From Streptomyces sp. NRRL F-5630 (lineage in GTDB: Bacteria > Actinomycetota > Actinomycetes > Streptomycetales > Streptomycetaceae), in contig NZ_JOGO01000036.1 in NCBI RefSeq assembly GCF_000719475.1, positions 31,670 to 95,669 on the forward strand: DNA of 64,000 nt, in the 5' to 3' direction. Under the pieces are notes generated by a model. It had not been told where the DNA came from. It was given only the letters and a program-made list of their open reading frames with translations, and ran no database searches. The position numbers were made by a program, and so were the translations under genes. Of this stretch, positions 47,602-56,789 are shown piece by piece. Every line of letters begins with the position of its first letter. Position 1 is the stretch's first letter.

Positions 47602-48738
47602 TCAGTAGCCCTCGACGCCCGAAGGGACGTACCGCGCCTCGGCCACCCGGGCCCGTGCCGCCGCCTCGAAGGCCGGTCGCGGGCAGCCCGTCCCCGCGCG
47701 CTCCTCCAGGAGGTCGAGCTGGGCCACCATGAGCCGCGCGTAGCGCTCCCGTTCCGCTCCCTGCGGCACCGCCGCCCGAGCCCGGCGGCGCCCGCGCCGG
47801 GTCAGCAGGCGTTCCGCGCCCGGCGCGACCCCCGGCGCACGCAACTCCGCCCGCGCACGGTGGCGGTAGGCGTGCCGCAGGACGATCCAGAAGCTGCCCG
47901 CCAGGAGGAAGTCGAAGGCCGCTTTGACGCCCGTGCCGAGCCCTCCGCCGAGGAACGGCGCGTTGAACTGCCAGTGCATCCCGACCGCCGTCAGCACGCA
48001 CGCCGCCGCCCCCGCGCGCCGCCGCCGCGCCGGCCCGGGCGAGCGGCTCAACAGCAGCCCCACGCCCGTCCCCGCGACCGCCGACATCGTCCAGTGCGAG
48101 CCGAGCCCCGTGTAGAGCACCCGGCCCACCACGGACTGGAGCGCCGCGTCCCCGGGCGCGGTGCCGCCCGTCCCGACGATGCCGTTGAGCGCATACGTCC
48201 AGTTCTCCGCCATCTGGAAGCCGAGCCCCACGAGCGCCCCGAGCACCCAGCCGTCCAGCGGCCCGCGCATCCGCGCGGGGAACGCCACACCGAGCAGCAC
48301 GATGCCCGCCGTCTTGATGCCCTCCTCGTTGAGCGGCGCGGTGAGCGCCGCGCCCCACGAGGACGTGAAGTCGATTCCCGCTGTCCTGGACCACACCGCC
48401 GTGAGCCCGCCGTTGGCGAGCAGCGCGCAGCCCGTCGCCGCCGTGGCACCCCAGGCGACCCCGGCCCAGCTCCACTGCCGCGGCGGTGTGCGCACCGGCC
48501 GCACCCGGCGAAGCAGCGTGAAGGCGACGTACAGCACGACGGCGAGGAGGAAGGCGGACAGGAGCGCGGGCCCGGGGAAGGCCCGGGCGGTGCCGGAGAA
48601 GTTCCACACGAGCACGCCGAGCCCGAAGAGGCAGAGGAAGACGATCGCCGCGCCGAGGCGGCGGCGCGCCGCCCAGGCCCGTACATCGCCGAACCGCGCG
48701 GGCCCCGGGATCGGTGCGGTGGCCGGAGGGGCGCTCAC
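47602..48738 (-). CDS. PrsW-family intramembrane metalloprotease-like protein
   Basis: 378 residues with about eight hydrophobic helices. Conserved NEEGIKTAGIVLLG (the EE-x3-K-type motif), GFQMAENWTYAL (E-N) and two His motifs (LGSHWTMSA, MHWQFNAPF) correspond to PrsW/RCE1-type membrane protease active sites. PrsW proteins cut membrane-bound anti-sigma factors. GTG start overlaps the upstream stop (GTGA). The C-terminal 80 residues are cytoplasmic and charged. Confidence 0.8.
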   Translation of the reverse strand: MSAPPATAPIPGPARFGDVRAWAARRRLGAAIVFLCLFGLGVLVWNFSGTARAFPGPALLSAFLLAVVLYVAFTLLRRVRPVRTPPRQWSWAGVAWGATAATGCALLANGGLTAVWSRTAGIDFTSSWGAALTAPLNEEGIKTAGIVLLGVAFPARMRGPLDGWVLGALVGLGFQMAENWTYALNGIVGTGGTAPGDAALQSVVGRVLYTGLGSHWTMSAVAGTGVGLLLSRSPGPARRRRAGAAACVLTAVGMHWQFNAPFLGGGLGTGVKAAFDFLLAGSFWIVLRHAYRHRARAELRAPGVAPGAERLLTRRGRRRARAAVPQGAERERYARLMVAQLDLLEERAGTGCPRPAFEAAARARVAEARYVPSGVEGY

Positions 48739-49361
48739 GCCGCGCCGCCCTCGAAGCGGGCGCTGCGCGCCAGCGCGTACCCGTCCCGCAGCGCCGCCGG
48801 CTCCGCCCCGGGCCCGCCGAGTACCACGACCGTCACGGCGAAGTCCTCGCCCGGGGCGGCGAAGGCGAAGGCGCGTCCCGCGCGCCCGCCCTGTTCGGCG
48901 CTCCCGGTCCACCCCCGGCGGCCCCCCGTCGTGCGGGTCCCGGCGGGCGCCCCGAGCCGCGCGCCCGCGTCCGAGGCCCGCAGCACGTCCCGCAGCCCCG
49001 GCCACAGCCGACCCGCAGCGTCCGTCGTGAGCAGATCGACACGGCTCGCCCTGAGCCGCACACCCGCGCGGCTGAGCAGGTAACCGCTGTCCGGGTCGCT
49101 CGCGGACCGGGCCAACTCCCAGCCGCCGCCGCGCACCCGCAGGATCACGCGTCCCGTGCCCTGCGGGCCGATCGTGAGCCGCGCCCCGTCGCGCAGCGCC
49201 TCCCCGTCGGGCAGCGCCCGCGCGACGAGCGGCCACCCGGCGACGAGCGCCACGACGGTCGCGAGCGCGAGGAACACGGCGGCGGGCCGCAGACGGGTCC
49301 CCGAAACGACCGGGTCCGGGGGCGGTGGCGGGTGCACGGGCGGGTGCGCGGGGCTGGGCAT
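48735..49361 (-). CDS. Membrane-anchored hypothetical protein, partner of PrsW-like protease
   Basis: 208 residues. Proline-rich N-terminus (PAHPPVHPPPPPDPV), one membrane helix (PAAVFLALATVVALVAGW), then an extracytoplasmic domain (ARLTIGPQGTGRVILRVRGG). Coupled to the protease gene by a GTGA overlap, so it may be a substrate, regulator or subunit. No family recognised. Confidence 0.6.
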   Translation of the reverse strand: MPSPAHPPVHPPPPPDPVVSGTRLRPAAVFLALATVVALVAGWPLVARALPDGEALRDGARLTIGPQGTGRVILRVRGGGWELARSASDPDSGYLLSRAGVRLRASRVDLLTTDAAGRLWPGLRDVLRASDAGARLGAPAGTRTTGGRRGWTGSAEQGGRAGRAFAFAAPGEDFAVTVVVLGGPGAEPAALRDGYALARSARFEGGAA

Positions 49362-49440
49362 ACGCCACTGTGGGCACGGCGCCGAGGAGGCCGCGCGGGC
49401 GGTACGGCCGTACGGTCGACAAGCGCCACCGATCCGGGGA

Positions 49441-49462
49441 GGGGGCCCGCGTCCGGGCCCCC
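49441..49462. terminator. Terminator of pgm
   Basis: GGGGGCCCG (49441-49449) pairs with CGGGCCCCC (49454-49462), 4-nt loop, just past the pgm stop codon. Confidence 0.8.
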
Positions 49463-49470
49463 GTGTGCCC

Positions 49471-51111
49471 TCAGCCCTTCAGCGCGTTCCCCACGACCCC
49501 CTTCGCCTCCTCCTGCACGAGTTCCAGGTGCTCCGGGCCGCGGAAGGACTCCGCGTAGATCTTGTAGACGTCCTCCGTGCCGCTCGGGCGGGCCGCGAAC
49601 CAGGCGTTCTCGGTCGTGACCTTGATGCCGCCGAGCGGGGCGCCGTTGCCGGGGGCCTCGGTGAGGACGGCGGTGACGGTCTCCCCCGCGAGGGTGTCCG
49701 CACCGATCTGCGCGGGCGAGAGCTTGGCGAGGACCGCCTTCTCCTCGCGCGTCGCGGGCGCGTCGATACGGGCGTAGGCGGGGTCGCCGAACCGGGCCGT
49801 CAGCTCCGCGTACCGCTCGGACGGCGTCTGCTGGGTGACGGCGAGGATCTCGGAGGCGAGGAGGGCGAGGAGGATGCCGTCCTTGTCGGTGGTCCACACC
49901 GAGCCGTCCTTGCGCAGGAACGAGGCGCCCGCCGACTCCTCGCCGCCGAAGCCCAGCGAGCCGTCGAGCAGCCCGTCCACGAACCACTTGAAGCCGACAG
50001 GGACCTCCACGAGCCGCCGCCCCAGCTCTCCCGCCACCCGGTCGATCATCGACGAGGACACGAGCGTCTTGCCGATCCCGGCCGCGGCCGGCCACTGGGG
50101 GCGGTGCGCGCAGAGGTAGCCGATCGCGACGGCGAGGTAGTGGTTCGGGTTCATCAGCCCGGCGTCGGGGGTGACGATCCCGTGCCGGTCCGCGTCCGCG
50201 TCGTTGCCCGTCGCGAGGTGGTAGCGGTCGCGCTGCGCGATGAGCGAGGCCATCGCGTAGGGCGAGGAGCAGTCCATGCGGATCTTCCCGTCCCAGTCCA
50301 GCGTCATGAACCGCCAGGTGGGGTCGGTGTGGGGGTTGACGACCGTCAGGTCGAGTCCGTGCTGCTCCGCGATGCGCCCCCAGTAGGCGACCGAGGCGCC
50401 GCCGAGCGGGTCGGCGCCGACGCGCACGCCCGCCGCCCGTACCGCCTCCAGGTCCACGACCGTGGGCAGGTCATCGACGTAGACGCCGAGGAAGTCGTAC
50501 CGCTGCGTCGTCTCCGCGGCGAGCGCGCGCGTGTAGGGGATGCGCCGGACGTCCTTCAAGCCGTCCGCGATGATCCGGTTCGCCCGCTCCTGGATCCAGC
50601 CGGTCGCCTCCGACCCCGCGGGGCCGCCGCTCGGCGGGTTGTACTTGAAACCACCGTCGCCCGGCGGATTGTGCGAGGGCGTCACGACGACGCCGTCCGC
50701 GAGGTCGCGGTCGCGGCCCTTGTTCCGGCGCAGGATGGCGTGCGAGACGGCGGGCGTCGGGGTGTAGCCGTCGTCCGCGTCGATCAGCACCTGCACGTCG
50801 TTCGCGGCGAAGACCTCCAGCGCGGTGACGCGCGCGGGCTCCGAGAGCGCGTGCGTGTCGGCGCCGAGGAAGAGCGGGCCCGTGGTGCCCTGCCTGGCCC
50901 GGTACTCGCAGATGGCCTGGCTCGTCGCCGCGATGTGGTCCTCGTTGAAGGCGGTGTTCAGGGAGGAGCCGCGATGCCCGGAGGTGCCGAAGGAGACTTT
51001 CTGGTCCGCGTCCGCCGCGTCCGGGTGGAGGGCGTAGTAGGAGGTCACCAGTGCGGGGATGTCGGTCAGGTCCTCGGGCAGCGCCGGCTGTCCTGCTCTG
51101 TCGTGGGGCAT
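49471..51111 (-). CDS. pgm: Phosphoglucomutase (alpha-D-glucose-phosphate specific)
   Basis: 546 residues, the normal length for this type. [14 protein letters not shown] at the N-terminus, phosphoserine loop [13 protein letters not shown], metal-binding NDADADRHG, sugar loop GGEESAG and phosphate-binding [11 protein letters not shown]. It interconverts glucose-1-P and glucose-6-P for glycogen, trehalose and wall precursors. ATG chosen at MPHDRAGQ with GAGG upstream; the frame is open further. Confidence 0.95.
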   Translation of the reverse strand: MPHDRAGQPALPEDLTDIPALVTSYYALHPDAADADQKVSFGTSGHRGSSLNTAFNEDHIAATSQAICEYRARQGTTGPLFLGADTHALSEPARVTALEVFAANDVQVLIDADDGYTPTPAVSHAILRRNKGRDRDLADGVVVTPSHNPPGDGGFKYNPPSGGPAGSEATGWIQERANRIIADGLKDVRRIPYTRALAAETTQRYDFLGVYVDDLPTVVDLEAVRAAGVRVGADPLGGASVAYWGRIAEQHGLDLTVVNPHTDPTWRFMTLDWDGKIRMDCSSPYAMASLIAQRDRYHLATGNDADADRHGIVTPDAGLMNPNHYLAVAIGYLCAHRPQWPAAAGIGKTLVSSSMIDRVAGELGRRLVEVPVGFKWFVDGLLDGSLGFGGEESAGASFLRKDGSVWTTDKDGILLALLASEILAVTQQTPSERYAELTARFGDPAYARIDAPATREEKAVLAKLSPAQIGADTLAGETVTAVLTEAPGNGAPLGGIKVTTENAWFAARPSGTEDVYKIYAESFRGPEHLELVQEEAKGVVGNALKG

Positions 51112-51279
51112 GTGCCACTCCTCGTCGTGGTGCGGTCGCGGGGCGCGGGTGCGCTGCGGGAGACGGTCCGCTCCCATCATTCAGCGTCCCGCCCCACCCC
51201 CGCACCTGCCCCGCCCGCGCCCGGGCGACGCACACCCCGCAGGAGTGTGCCCGGGCGCACAGCGCGGTAGGAACGCCGC

Positions 51280-51741
51280 ATGCAGACCTTTCTGCCCTTT
51301 CCCGGCTTCCCGGACACCGCCCGCGTCCTCGACAGGCGCCGCCTCGGCAAGCAGCGCGTCGAGGCGCTCCAGGTGCTGCGCGGCCTCACCGTCCCCGGCC
51401 ACGGCTGGCGCCACCACCCGGCGGTGGTCATGTGGCGCGGCTACGAGGAGGCGCTCGTACGGTACGGGCTCGACATGTGCGCGGCCTGGACGGCGCTGGG
51501 CTTCGCCGACACCGTCGCGGCCTCGCTGCGCGGCGACCTGGCCGAGTCCCGCGCGGTCCGCCGCGTCCGCACCCAGCCCGTGCTGGCCCGCGCGGGCGAA
51601 CTGCCCCCGTGGCTCGGCGCCCCCGCCTTCCACCTGAGCCACCGCTCGGCCCTCGTCCGCAAGGACCCGGAGCACTACGCGCCCCTCTTCCCCGGCGTCC
51701 CCGACGACCTCCCCTACGTATGGCCCGAGTCGGACCGGTGA
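51280..51741 (+). CDS. MSMEG_6728-type protein, pyrimidine-dimer glycosylase-like
   Basis: 153 residues. FLPFPGFPDTARVLDRRRLG and KQRVEALQVL at the start and HPAVVMWRGYEEAL in the middle match the small family related to T4 endonuclease V (pyrimidine dimer DNA glycosylase). The end HLSHRSALVRKDPEHYAPLF is also characteristic. Such proteins may excise UV photoproducts, but actinobacterial members are not characterised. Divergent from pgm. Confidence 0.72.
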   Translation: MQTFLPFPGFPDTARVLDRRRLGKQRVEALQVLRGLTVPGHGWRHHPAVVMWRGYEEALVRYGLDMCAAWTALGFADTVAASLRGDLAESRAVRRVRTQPVLARAGELPPWLGAPAFHLSHRSALVRKDPEHYAPLFPGVPDDLPYVWPESDR

Positions 51742-51863
51742 CCCGCGCGGGGGCCCGGACCGCGGCGGTGACCCGCGCGTACACCCCGGCCGGGACCGGT
51801 GACCGGCGCACGGGACCGGGTCATAGGGTGAACGCGGCCACCGGCACCGAGGGAAGGAACACC

Positions 51864-52808
51864 GTGCGCATCGCCGTCCTCGACGACTACCAGCACGTCG
51901 CCCACCGTTACGCGGACTGGCAAGCGCTCGGCGCGGACGTGGAGTTCCTCCACGAACACCTCGCGGGGACCGAGGAGGTCGTCGCCGCGCTCGCCGACGC
52001 GGACGTGGTCGTCGCGATGCGCGAGCGGACGCCCTTCCCGCGCGAACGCCTCGCGCGGCTGCCGAAACTGCGGCTGCTCGTCACGACCGGCATGGTCAAC
52101 GCCTCGATCGACCTCGAAGCCGCCCGGGAACTGGGCATCACGGTGTGCGGCACGCAGAGCCCGGTCTCCGCGACACCGGAACTGACGTGGGGCCTGATCC
52201 TCTCGCTCGTACGGCAGATCCCCGCCGAGGCCGCGGGGATGCGCGCGGGGGAGTGGCAGCACACCGTCGGCGGGGACCTGGACGGGCGTGTCCTCGGCGT
52301 CGTCGGGCTCGGGCGGCTCGGCGCGCGCGTCGCCGCGATCGGCCGCGCCTTCGGGATGCGCGTCCTCACCTGGAGCGAGAACCTCGACCCGGAGCACGCG
52401 CGCTCCCTCGGCACCGATCCGGTCACCAAGCGCGAACTCTTCACCGCCGCCGACGTCGTGACGGTGCACTACAAGCTGAGCCCGCGGTCGGCGGGCCTCG
52501 TGGGCGCGGCGGAACTCTCCTGGATGCGCCCCTCCGCGTATCTCGTCAACACCTCGCGCGGTCCACTCGTCGATACGACGGCACTCGTCGCGGCACTGCG
52601 CGAGGGCCGCCTCGCGGGCGCGGGCCTCGACGTCTACGACATCGAGCCACTGCCCGCCGATCATCCCTTGCGCACCGCGCCGCGCACGCTCCTCACCCCG
52701 CATCTGGGCTACGTCACCGAGGGCACCTACGAGGTCTTCTACGCCCAGGCGGCCGAGGCGGTACGCGCGTGGGCGGAGGGGACACCGGTGCGGGTCCTCG
52801 GCGGCTGA
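51864..52808 (+). CDS. D-2-hydroxyacid dehydrogenase family protein
   Basis: 314 residues. NAD-binding LGVVGLGRLGARVAAIG, then VTVHYKLSPRS, NTSRGPLVDTTALVAALREG and AGLDVYDIEPLP. Catalytic Arg is in VNTSRG, Glu in DIEPLP, His in TPHLGYVTE. Oxidises or reduces 2-hydroxyacids; substrate unknown. GTG start after GGGAAGGAA. Confidence 0.9.
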   Translation: MRIAVLDDYQHVAHRYADWQALGADVEFLHEHLAGTEEVVAALADADVVVAMRERTPFPRERLARLPKLRLLVTTGMVNASIDLEAARELGITVCGTQSPVSATPELTWGLILSLVRQIPAEAAGMRAGEWQHTVGGDLDGRVLGVVGLGRLGARVAAIGRAFGMRVLTWSENLDPEHARSLGTDPVTKRELFTAADVVTVHYKLSPRSAGLVGAAELSWMRPSAYLVNTSRGPLVDTTALVAALREGRLAGAGLDVYDIEPLPADHPLRTAPRTLLTPHLGYVTEGTYEVFYAQAAEAVRAWAEGTPVRVLGG

Positions 52809-52941
52809 CGGGACGTGTCGGCGCGGGCGCCCGCGAGGTGCCCCGCGACCGGGCGGTCGCGGTGGTGCGGCCGGGGGCGGGGCGGGTCCGCGTCCCGGGG
52901 CAGCGGCCGGGCAGGTGCTCTCGCCGGGCTCGCGCAGTCGC

Positions 52942-53367
52942 TCACGGCCGCTTGCGCGCGAGTGTGTCCCGTTCGACCCGGCCTGTCACGCGTCCCGTGC
53001 CCGTCACGCGGTGCAGGGCGGCGCCGAAGCGCTCCTCCTGCTCCTCCAGGGCCGCGCGGGCGCGGACGTCGTTGGCGTAGCAGGTGCCGACGGGGAGCGC
53101 CACGGTCGGCCCGGTGGTCCCCGCCGCGTGGACGAGTTCGCGGTGCAGCCTGCCGAGCGGTTCGAGCAGTTCCGGGGCGAGGAGCCGGCGCAGCGCGGCC
53201 GGGCCGCCCAGGGCCCGCAGCGGCACGTCCTGCACGATGGCGACGAGCGCGCCGAAGGGCAGCAGCCGCACCGCCGCGCCTTCGGGGTGCCCGGTCAGGT
53301 GCACATCGCCGCCGCAGCGGCGGACCGCGAAGACGTAGGTGGCCATGTCGGGAGCGGGGGCGCTCAT
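52942..53367 (-). CDS. GvpF/GvpL-like protein, C-terminally truncated
   Basis: 141 residues. MATYVFAVRRCGGDV, LLPFGALVAIVQDVP and GPTVALPVGTCYANDVRAR match the N-terminal half of gas vesicle proteins GvpF/L, normally about 240-280 residues. It ends at RVTGRVERDTLARKRP, where the second domain should begin. Only 133 bp separate its stop from the neighbouring gene, so the missing half is not there. No other gvp gene is seen. ATG after AGGAGG. Confidence 0.65.
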   Translation of the reverse strand: MSAPAPDMATYVFAVRRCGGDVHLTGHPEGAAVRLLPFGALVAIVQDVPLRALGGPAALRRLLAPELLEPLGRLHRELVHAAGTTGPTVALPVGTCYANDVRARAALEEQEERFGAALHRVTGTGRVTGRVERDTLARKRP

Positions 53368-53576
53368 GGGGTCCTCCTGGGCGAAAGGGGCAGTCGCCGA
53401 ACGCGTCGGCGCGCTTCCGCCTCACCACCCTGCCGAGCAGGCGGGGCGCCCGCCCGAGGTGGTGGACCGAACGAGGGCCGGGCGAGCACCGTCACGGTGC
53501 CCGCCCGGCCCTCGAAGACGCCGTGCGGCTCCGCGGTCGCCGCGGGTCGTCCGGCCCTGCTCGCTCTTCCCCGGTC

Positions 53577-53915
53577 CTACTCGCCCCCGGTCATCGCGGC
53601 GGCGAGCCGCAGGTACGGGGCCGCCTCCGCGTCCCTGCCCTGGCGCTCCAGCGTGCGGCCGAGCAGGAGCGTCGCGTACGCCTCGACGGGGTCGCGGTCG
53701 AGGATCGCCCGCAGCTCGGTCTCGGCACGGCCCAACTGCGCCGAGTGGTAGTACGCGCGGGCGAGCAGCAGTCGCGCCGCGGTGTGCCCGGGAGCCTCCG
53801 CCACGAGTCCGCGCAGGATGCGCACGGCGGTGGTGTACTCCTTCGCCTCGAAGAACATCCCGGCCCGGTCCCAGCGGTCCACGGGGGTGCCGAACTCGAA
53901 GTACGTGTCCTTCAC
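53577..53915 (-). CDS. Small tetratricopeptide-repeat protein
   Basis: 112 residues with about three TPR helical pairs: WDRAGMFFEAKEYTTAVRIL, ARLLLARAYYHSAQLGRAET, AYATLLLGRTLERQGRDAEA. TPRs mediate protein contacts. GTG start with GGGAGG upstream. Divergent from the TetR gene, sharing a 170-bp promoter region with an operator-like palindrome, so it is probably its target. Confidence 0.75.
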   Translation of the reverse strand: MKDTYFEFGTPVDRWDRAGMFFEAKEYTTAVRILRGLVAEAPGHTAARLLLARAYYHSAQLGRAETELRAILDRDPVEAYATLLLGRTLERQGRDAEAAPYLRLAAAMTGGE

Positions 53916-54004
53916 CGGTGCCTCCCGTCCTGCGGCGACGGCCTGTCCGTCGTGCCTCCCCCTGCAACGAGCAGGGGTGGTTGAACATTCCACCAAGCAA
54001 AGTG

Positions 54005-54021
54005 AACGACACCGTATCGTT
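54005..54021. promoter_or_regulatory. TetR-type operator candidate
   Basis: AACGA, 7 bases, TCGTT (54005-54021), of the kind seen with many TetR-family autoregulators. It lies between the TPR gene and the TetR gene. Confidence 0.6.
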
Positions 54022-54088
54022 TCTTTGCTTTCCCTTGGTAGGCTCGCCCGCGGTCCGGTCGGGTGCGAGGGTGCACGGGAGAGGCGCG

Positions 54089-54688
54089 GTGGTTGCGGTG
54101 GTGGGCGAGGTCAGGTCCGGCAGGCTCGGGCCCGGTCGCGCCGAGGAGTTGTACCGCGCCGTCGTGGACCTGCTCACCGAACAGGGCTACGGGGCGCTCA
54201 CGATGGACGCGGTCGCCTCGCGCGTGCACATGAGCAAGGCCACCCTCTACCGGCAGTGGGGCGGCAAGGACGGGCTCGTGGCGAGCGCGCTGAAGCACTT
54301 CGTGACCCCCATCGCCCAGGACATACCCGACACCGGCAGCCTGCGCGGCGACCTGGACGCCTTCGTCGACGGCTTCGACGACGCGGAGACGGCCCGCAGG
54401 GCGGGCCTCGTGCGGGGCATCGGGCAGGCCGCGCACGAGGACGCCGAGCTGGAGGTGGCCCTGCGCGAACTCATCGTCGAGCCCTGCCTGCGCTACTTCA
54501 CGCCGATGCTCCGCCGCGCCATGGCGCGCGGCGAACTCGCCCCGGAGAACGCGGCGGTGGACTTCATCGTGCACATGGTCCTCGGCGGAGTCCTCGCCCC
54601 GGAGATCATGGAGGGCAGCATGGTGACGCAGGCGGGGTTGCGGCGGTACGTCCACGCGGTGGTGCTGCCCGCGCTCGGGGCGGCCTGA
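54089..54688 (+). CDS. TetR-family regulator
   Basis: 199 residues. Helix-turn-helix GYGALTMDAVASRVHMSKAT then LYRQWGGKDGLVASAL near residues 33-66, with a helical ligand domain behind. GTG 54089 with GAGAGG upstream is preferred; the frame is open further but overlaps the operator. Probably represses itself and the divergent TPR gene. Confidence 0.85.
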   Translation: MVAVVGEVRSGRLGPGRAEELYRAVVDLLTEQGYGALTMDAVASRVHMSKATLYRQWGGKDGLVASALKHFVTPIAQDIPDTGSLRGDLDAFVDGFDDAETARRAGLVRGIGQAAHEDAELEVALRELIVEPCLRYFTPMLRRAMARGELAPENAAVDFIVHMVLGGVLAPEIMEGSMVTQAGLRRYVHAVVLPALGAA

Positions 54689-54929
54689 GCGGCAGGTGGG
54701 GGAGGGGCCGGAGAGGCGGGACTCGGGGAGCCGAGCCGGTGTCCGGCCGGGAAGAGTTCGCGGAGGGCTCGTTGCCCGCGCCCAGGAGGGCCCGGCGGGC
54801 GAGAAGCCGGGCGGGAGAGGCGGGGCGAGCTCGGCCGGGCGGGAGCGGCGGGGCGGAAAAGCGGGAGCGCCCCTCCGTGCCGTCCTGTTACGGTGGGCGC
54901 AGGACTTGTCTCCCGTAAGGAGCGGAACA

Positions 54930-54959
54930 GTGGTGGGTGACGACGACATCTCCGGGTGA
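54930..54959 (+). CDS. Leader peptide ORF upstream of the ABC-F gene
   Basis: Nine-codon ORF from GTG 54930, AAGGAG 7 bases upstream, coding MVGDDDISG and stopping with TGA at 54957-54959. The TGA lies in a small hairpin (CCGGGT/ACCCGG). Short leader ORFs before ABC-F genes are known to sense ribosome-targeting antibiotics through stalling. Its role here is inferred. Confidence 0.55.
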   Translation: MVGDDDISG

Positions 54960-55012
54960 TACCCGGCGTGTCAGGCCACCGGCAGGCGCACGAGGCGCCG
55001 CCCGCGTGGCCT
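54952..55012 (+). promoter_or_regulatory. Putative ribosome-controlled attenuator of the ABC-F gene
   Basis: Two hairpins: CCGGGT (54952-54957) with ACCCGG (54961-54966), covering the leader stop codon; and AGGCCAC (54973-54979) with GTGGCCT (55006-55012), with inner GGCGC/GCGCC (54985-54989, 54995-54999). A ribosome halted on the leader would open the first stem. The second is followed by CCTGAGC without a T run. Confidence 0.55.
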
Positions 55013-55108
55013 CCTGAGCGTCCCTTCTCCCACTCAGCGGTACGAGTCCGGGCCCCGCCATCCGTGCCGGCCCCTCGTCCTGCGCGCACCCGTGAGGTCC
55101 GCCTTCCC

Positions 55109-56737
55109 ATGTCCGACGCCTACGTCGTCAGCTCCGCCCTGTCCTTCTCCTGGCCCGACGAGACCCCCGTCTTCGACCGGCTCACCTTCACCGTCCCCGG
55201 CGGCCGCTCCGGTCTCGTCGCGCCCAACGGCAGCGGCAAGAGCACCCTTCTGCGGCTCATCGCCGGTGAACTGACCCCGACATCCGGCTCCGTGACGGTC
55301 AACGGCACCCTGGGCCACCTGCCGCAGACCCTCCCGCTCACCACCGGTCTCACCGTCGCCGAAGTCCTCGGCGTGGCCGGGGTCATCGCCGCGATCGACG
55401 CGGTGGAACGCGGCGAGGTGGACGAGGAGCACTTCACGACCATCGGCGAGGACTGGGACATCGAGGAGCGCACCCGCGCCGAGCTGGACCGGCTCGGGCT
55501 CGGCCGGCTCACCCTCGACCAGGGGCTGGAGAGTCTGAGCGGCGGCCAGATCGTCACCCTCGGCCTCGCCGCCCACCTGCTCGCCCGCCCCGATGTCCTC
55601 CTCCTCGACGAACCCACCAACAACCTCGACCTCGACGCGCGGCGACGCCTCTACGGGGTCGTCGACGACTGGCGCGGCTGCCTCCTCGTCGTGAGCCACG
55701 ACCGCGCGCTGCTCGACCGCATGGACCGGATCGACGAACTGGAAAGCGGCGAACTGCGCTCCTACGGGGGCAACTTCACCGCCTACGAGGAAGCGGTCGG
55801 CGCGGAGCGCGAGGTGGCCGAGAAGAACGTGCGGCACGCCGAGGCCGAACTCAAGCGCGAGAAACGGGAGATGCAGCAGGCACGCGAGCGCGCCGAGCGC
55901 CGCGCCGGGAACGCCGCGCGCAACATCAAGAACGCCGGGCTGCCCAAGATCCTCGCGGGCGCCCGGCAGCGCAAGGCCCAGGAATCGGCGGGCAAGGCCG
56001 GGAACACCCACGCGGACCGGGTGGGCGAGGCGCGCTCCAGGCTCGACGAGGCGGGGCGCGCGGTACGGGACGACACCCGGCTCGTGCTCGACCTCCCGGG
56101 CACCGAGGTCCCGGCCGGGCGCACCCTCTTCGACGCCCAGGGGCTGCGGCTGCGGGGGCTCTTCGCGGGCGAGGGCGTGGACCTGTCGGTGCGCGGCCCC
56201 GAGCGCATCGCGCTCACCGGGCCGAACGGGGCCGGAAAGTCGACCCTGCTGCGGATCGTCACGGGAGAACTCACGCCGGAGGAGGGCGAGGTGCGCCGCG
56301 CGGACGGGCGGATCGCGTACCTCTCGCAGCGGCTCGACCTGCTCGACCCCACTCTGAGTGTCGCGGAGAACCTGGCCGCCTTCGCGCCGGGGATGCCGGA
56401 GGCCGAGCGGATGAACCTGCTGGCGCGGTTCCTCTTCCGGGGCCAGGGCGCGCACCTGAAGGCCGGGGCGCTCTCCGGCGGTGAACTCCTGCGCGCGACG
56501 CTCGCCTGCGTCCTGAGCGCCGAACCCGCCCCGCACCTGCTCCTGCTCGACGAGCCCACCAACAACCTGGACCTCGTCAGCGTCGGCCAGTTGGAGAGCG
56601 CCCTCACCTCCTACCGGGGCGCCTTCCTCGTGGTCAGCCACGACGAGCGCTTCCTCGCGGAGGTGGGGGTCACCCGCTATCTGCGCCTCGCGGAGGGGCA
56701 GTTGCGGGAGGTCGCGGCTCCGGAGGCGGGGGAGTGA
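55109..56737 (+). CDS. ABC-F family ATP-binding protein (ribosome-acting)
   Basis: 542 residues, two ABC domains and no membrane segments. Walker A GSGKST (41-46) and GAGKST (374-379); signature motifs SLSGGQIV and ALSGGELL; Walker B plus the ABC-F box LLDEPTNNLDL in each half. A charged linker with long helices lies between (ERRAGNAARNIKNAGLPKIL). ABC-F proteins bind the ribosome E site and can confer resistance to ribosome-targeting antibiotics. The leader upstream supports antibiotic-inducible expression. Which drug is unknown. Confidence 0.9.
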   Translation: MSDAYVVSSALSFSWPDETPVFDRLTFTVPGGRSGLVAPNGSGKSTLLRLIAGELTPTSGSVTVNGTLGHLPQTLPLTTGLTVAEVLGVAGVIAAIDAVERGEVDEEHFTTIGEDWDIEERTRAELDRLGLGRLTLDQGLESLSGGQIVTLGLAAHLLARPDVLLLDEPTNNLDLDARRRLYGVVDDWRGCLLVVSHDRALLDRMDRIDELESGELRSYGGNFTAYEEAVGAEREVAEKNVRHAEAELKREKREMQQARERAERRAGNAARNIKNAGLPKILAGARQRKAQESAGKAGNTHADRVGEARSRLDEAGRAVRDDTRLVLDLPGTEVPAGRTLFDAQGLRLRGLFAGEGVDLSVRGPERIALTGPNGAGKSTLLRIVTGELTPEEGEVRRADGRIAYLSQRLDLLDPTLSVAENLAAFAPGMPEAERMNLLARFLFRGQGAHLKAGALSGGELLRATLACVLSAEPAPHLLLLDEPTNNLDLVSVGQLESALTSYRGAFLVVSHDERFLAEVGVTRYLRLAEGQLREVAAPEAGE

Positions 56738-56738
56738 G

Positions 56739-56779
56739 CGGGGGCGGTGGCCGATCCCCGGGACCGGCCACCACCCCCG
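56739..56779. terminator. Bidirectional terminator
   Basis: 15-bp stem (56739-56753 with 56765-56779, core GGTGGCCG/CGGCCACC) with one mismatch, between convergent genes. Confidence 0.8.
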
Positions 56780-56789
56780 TGCCGCCGCG

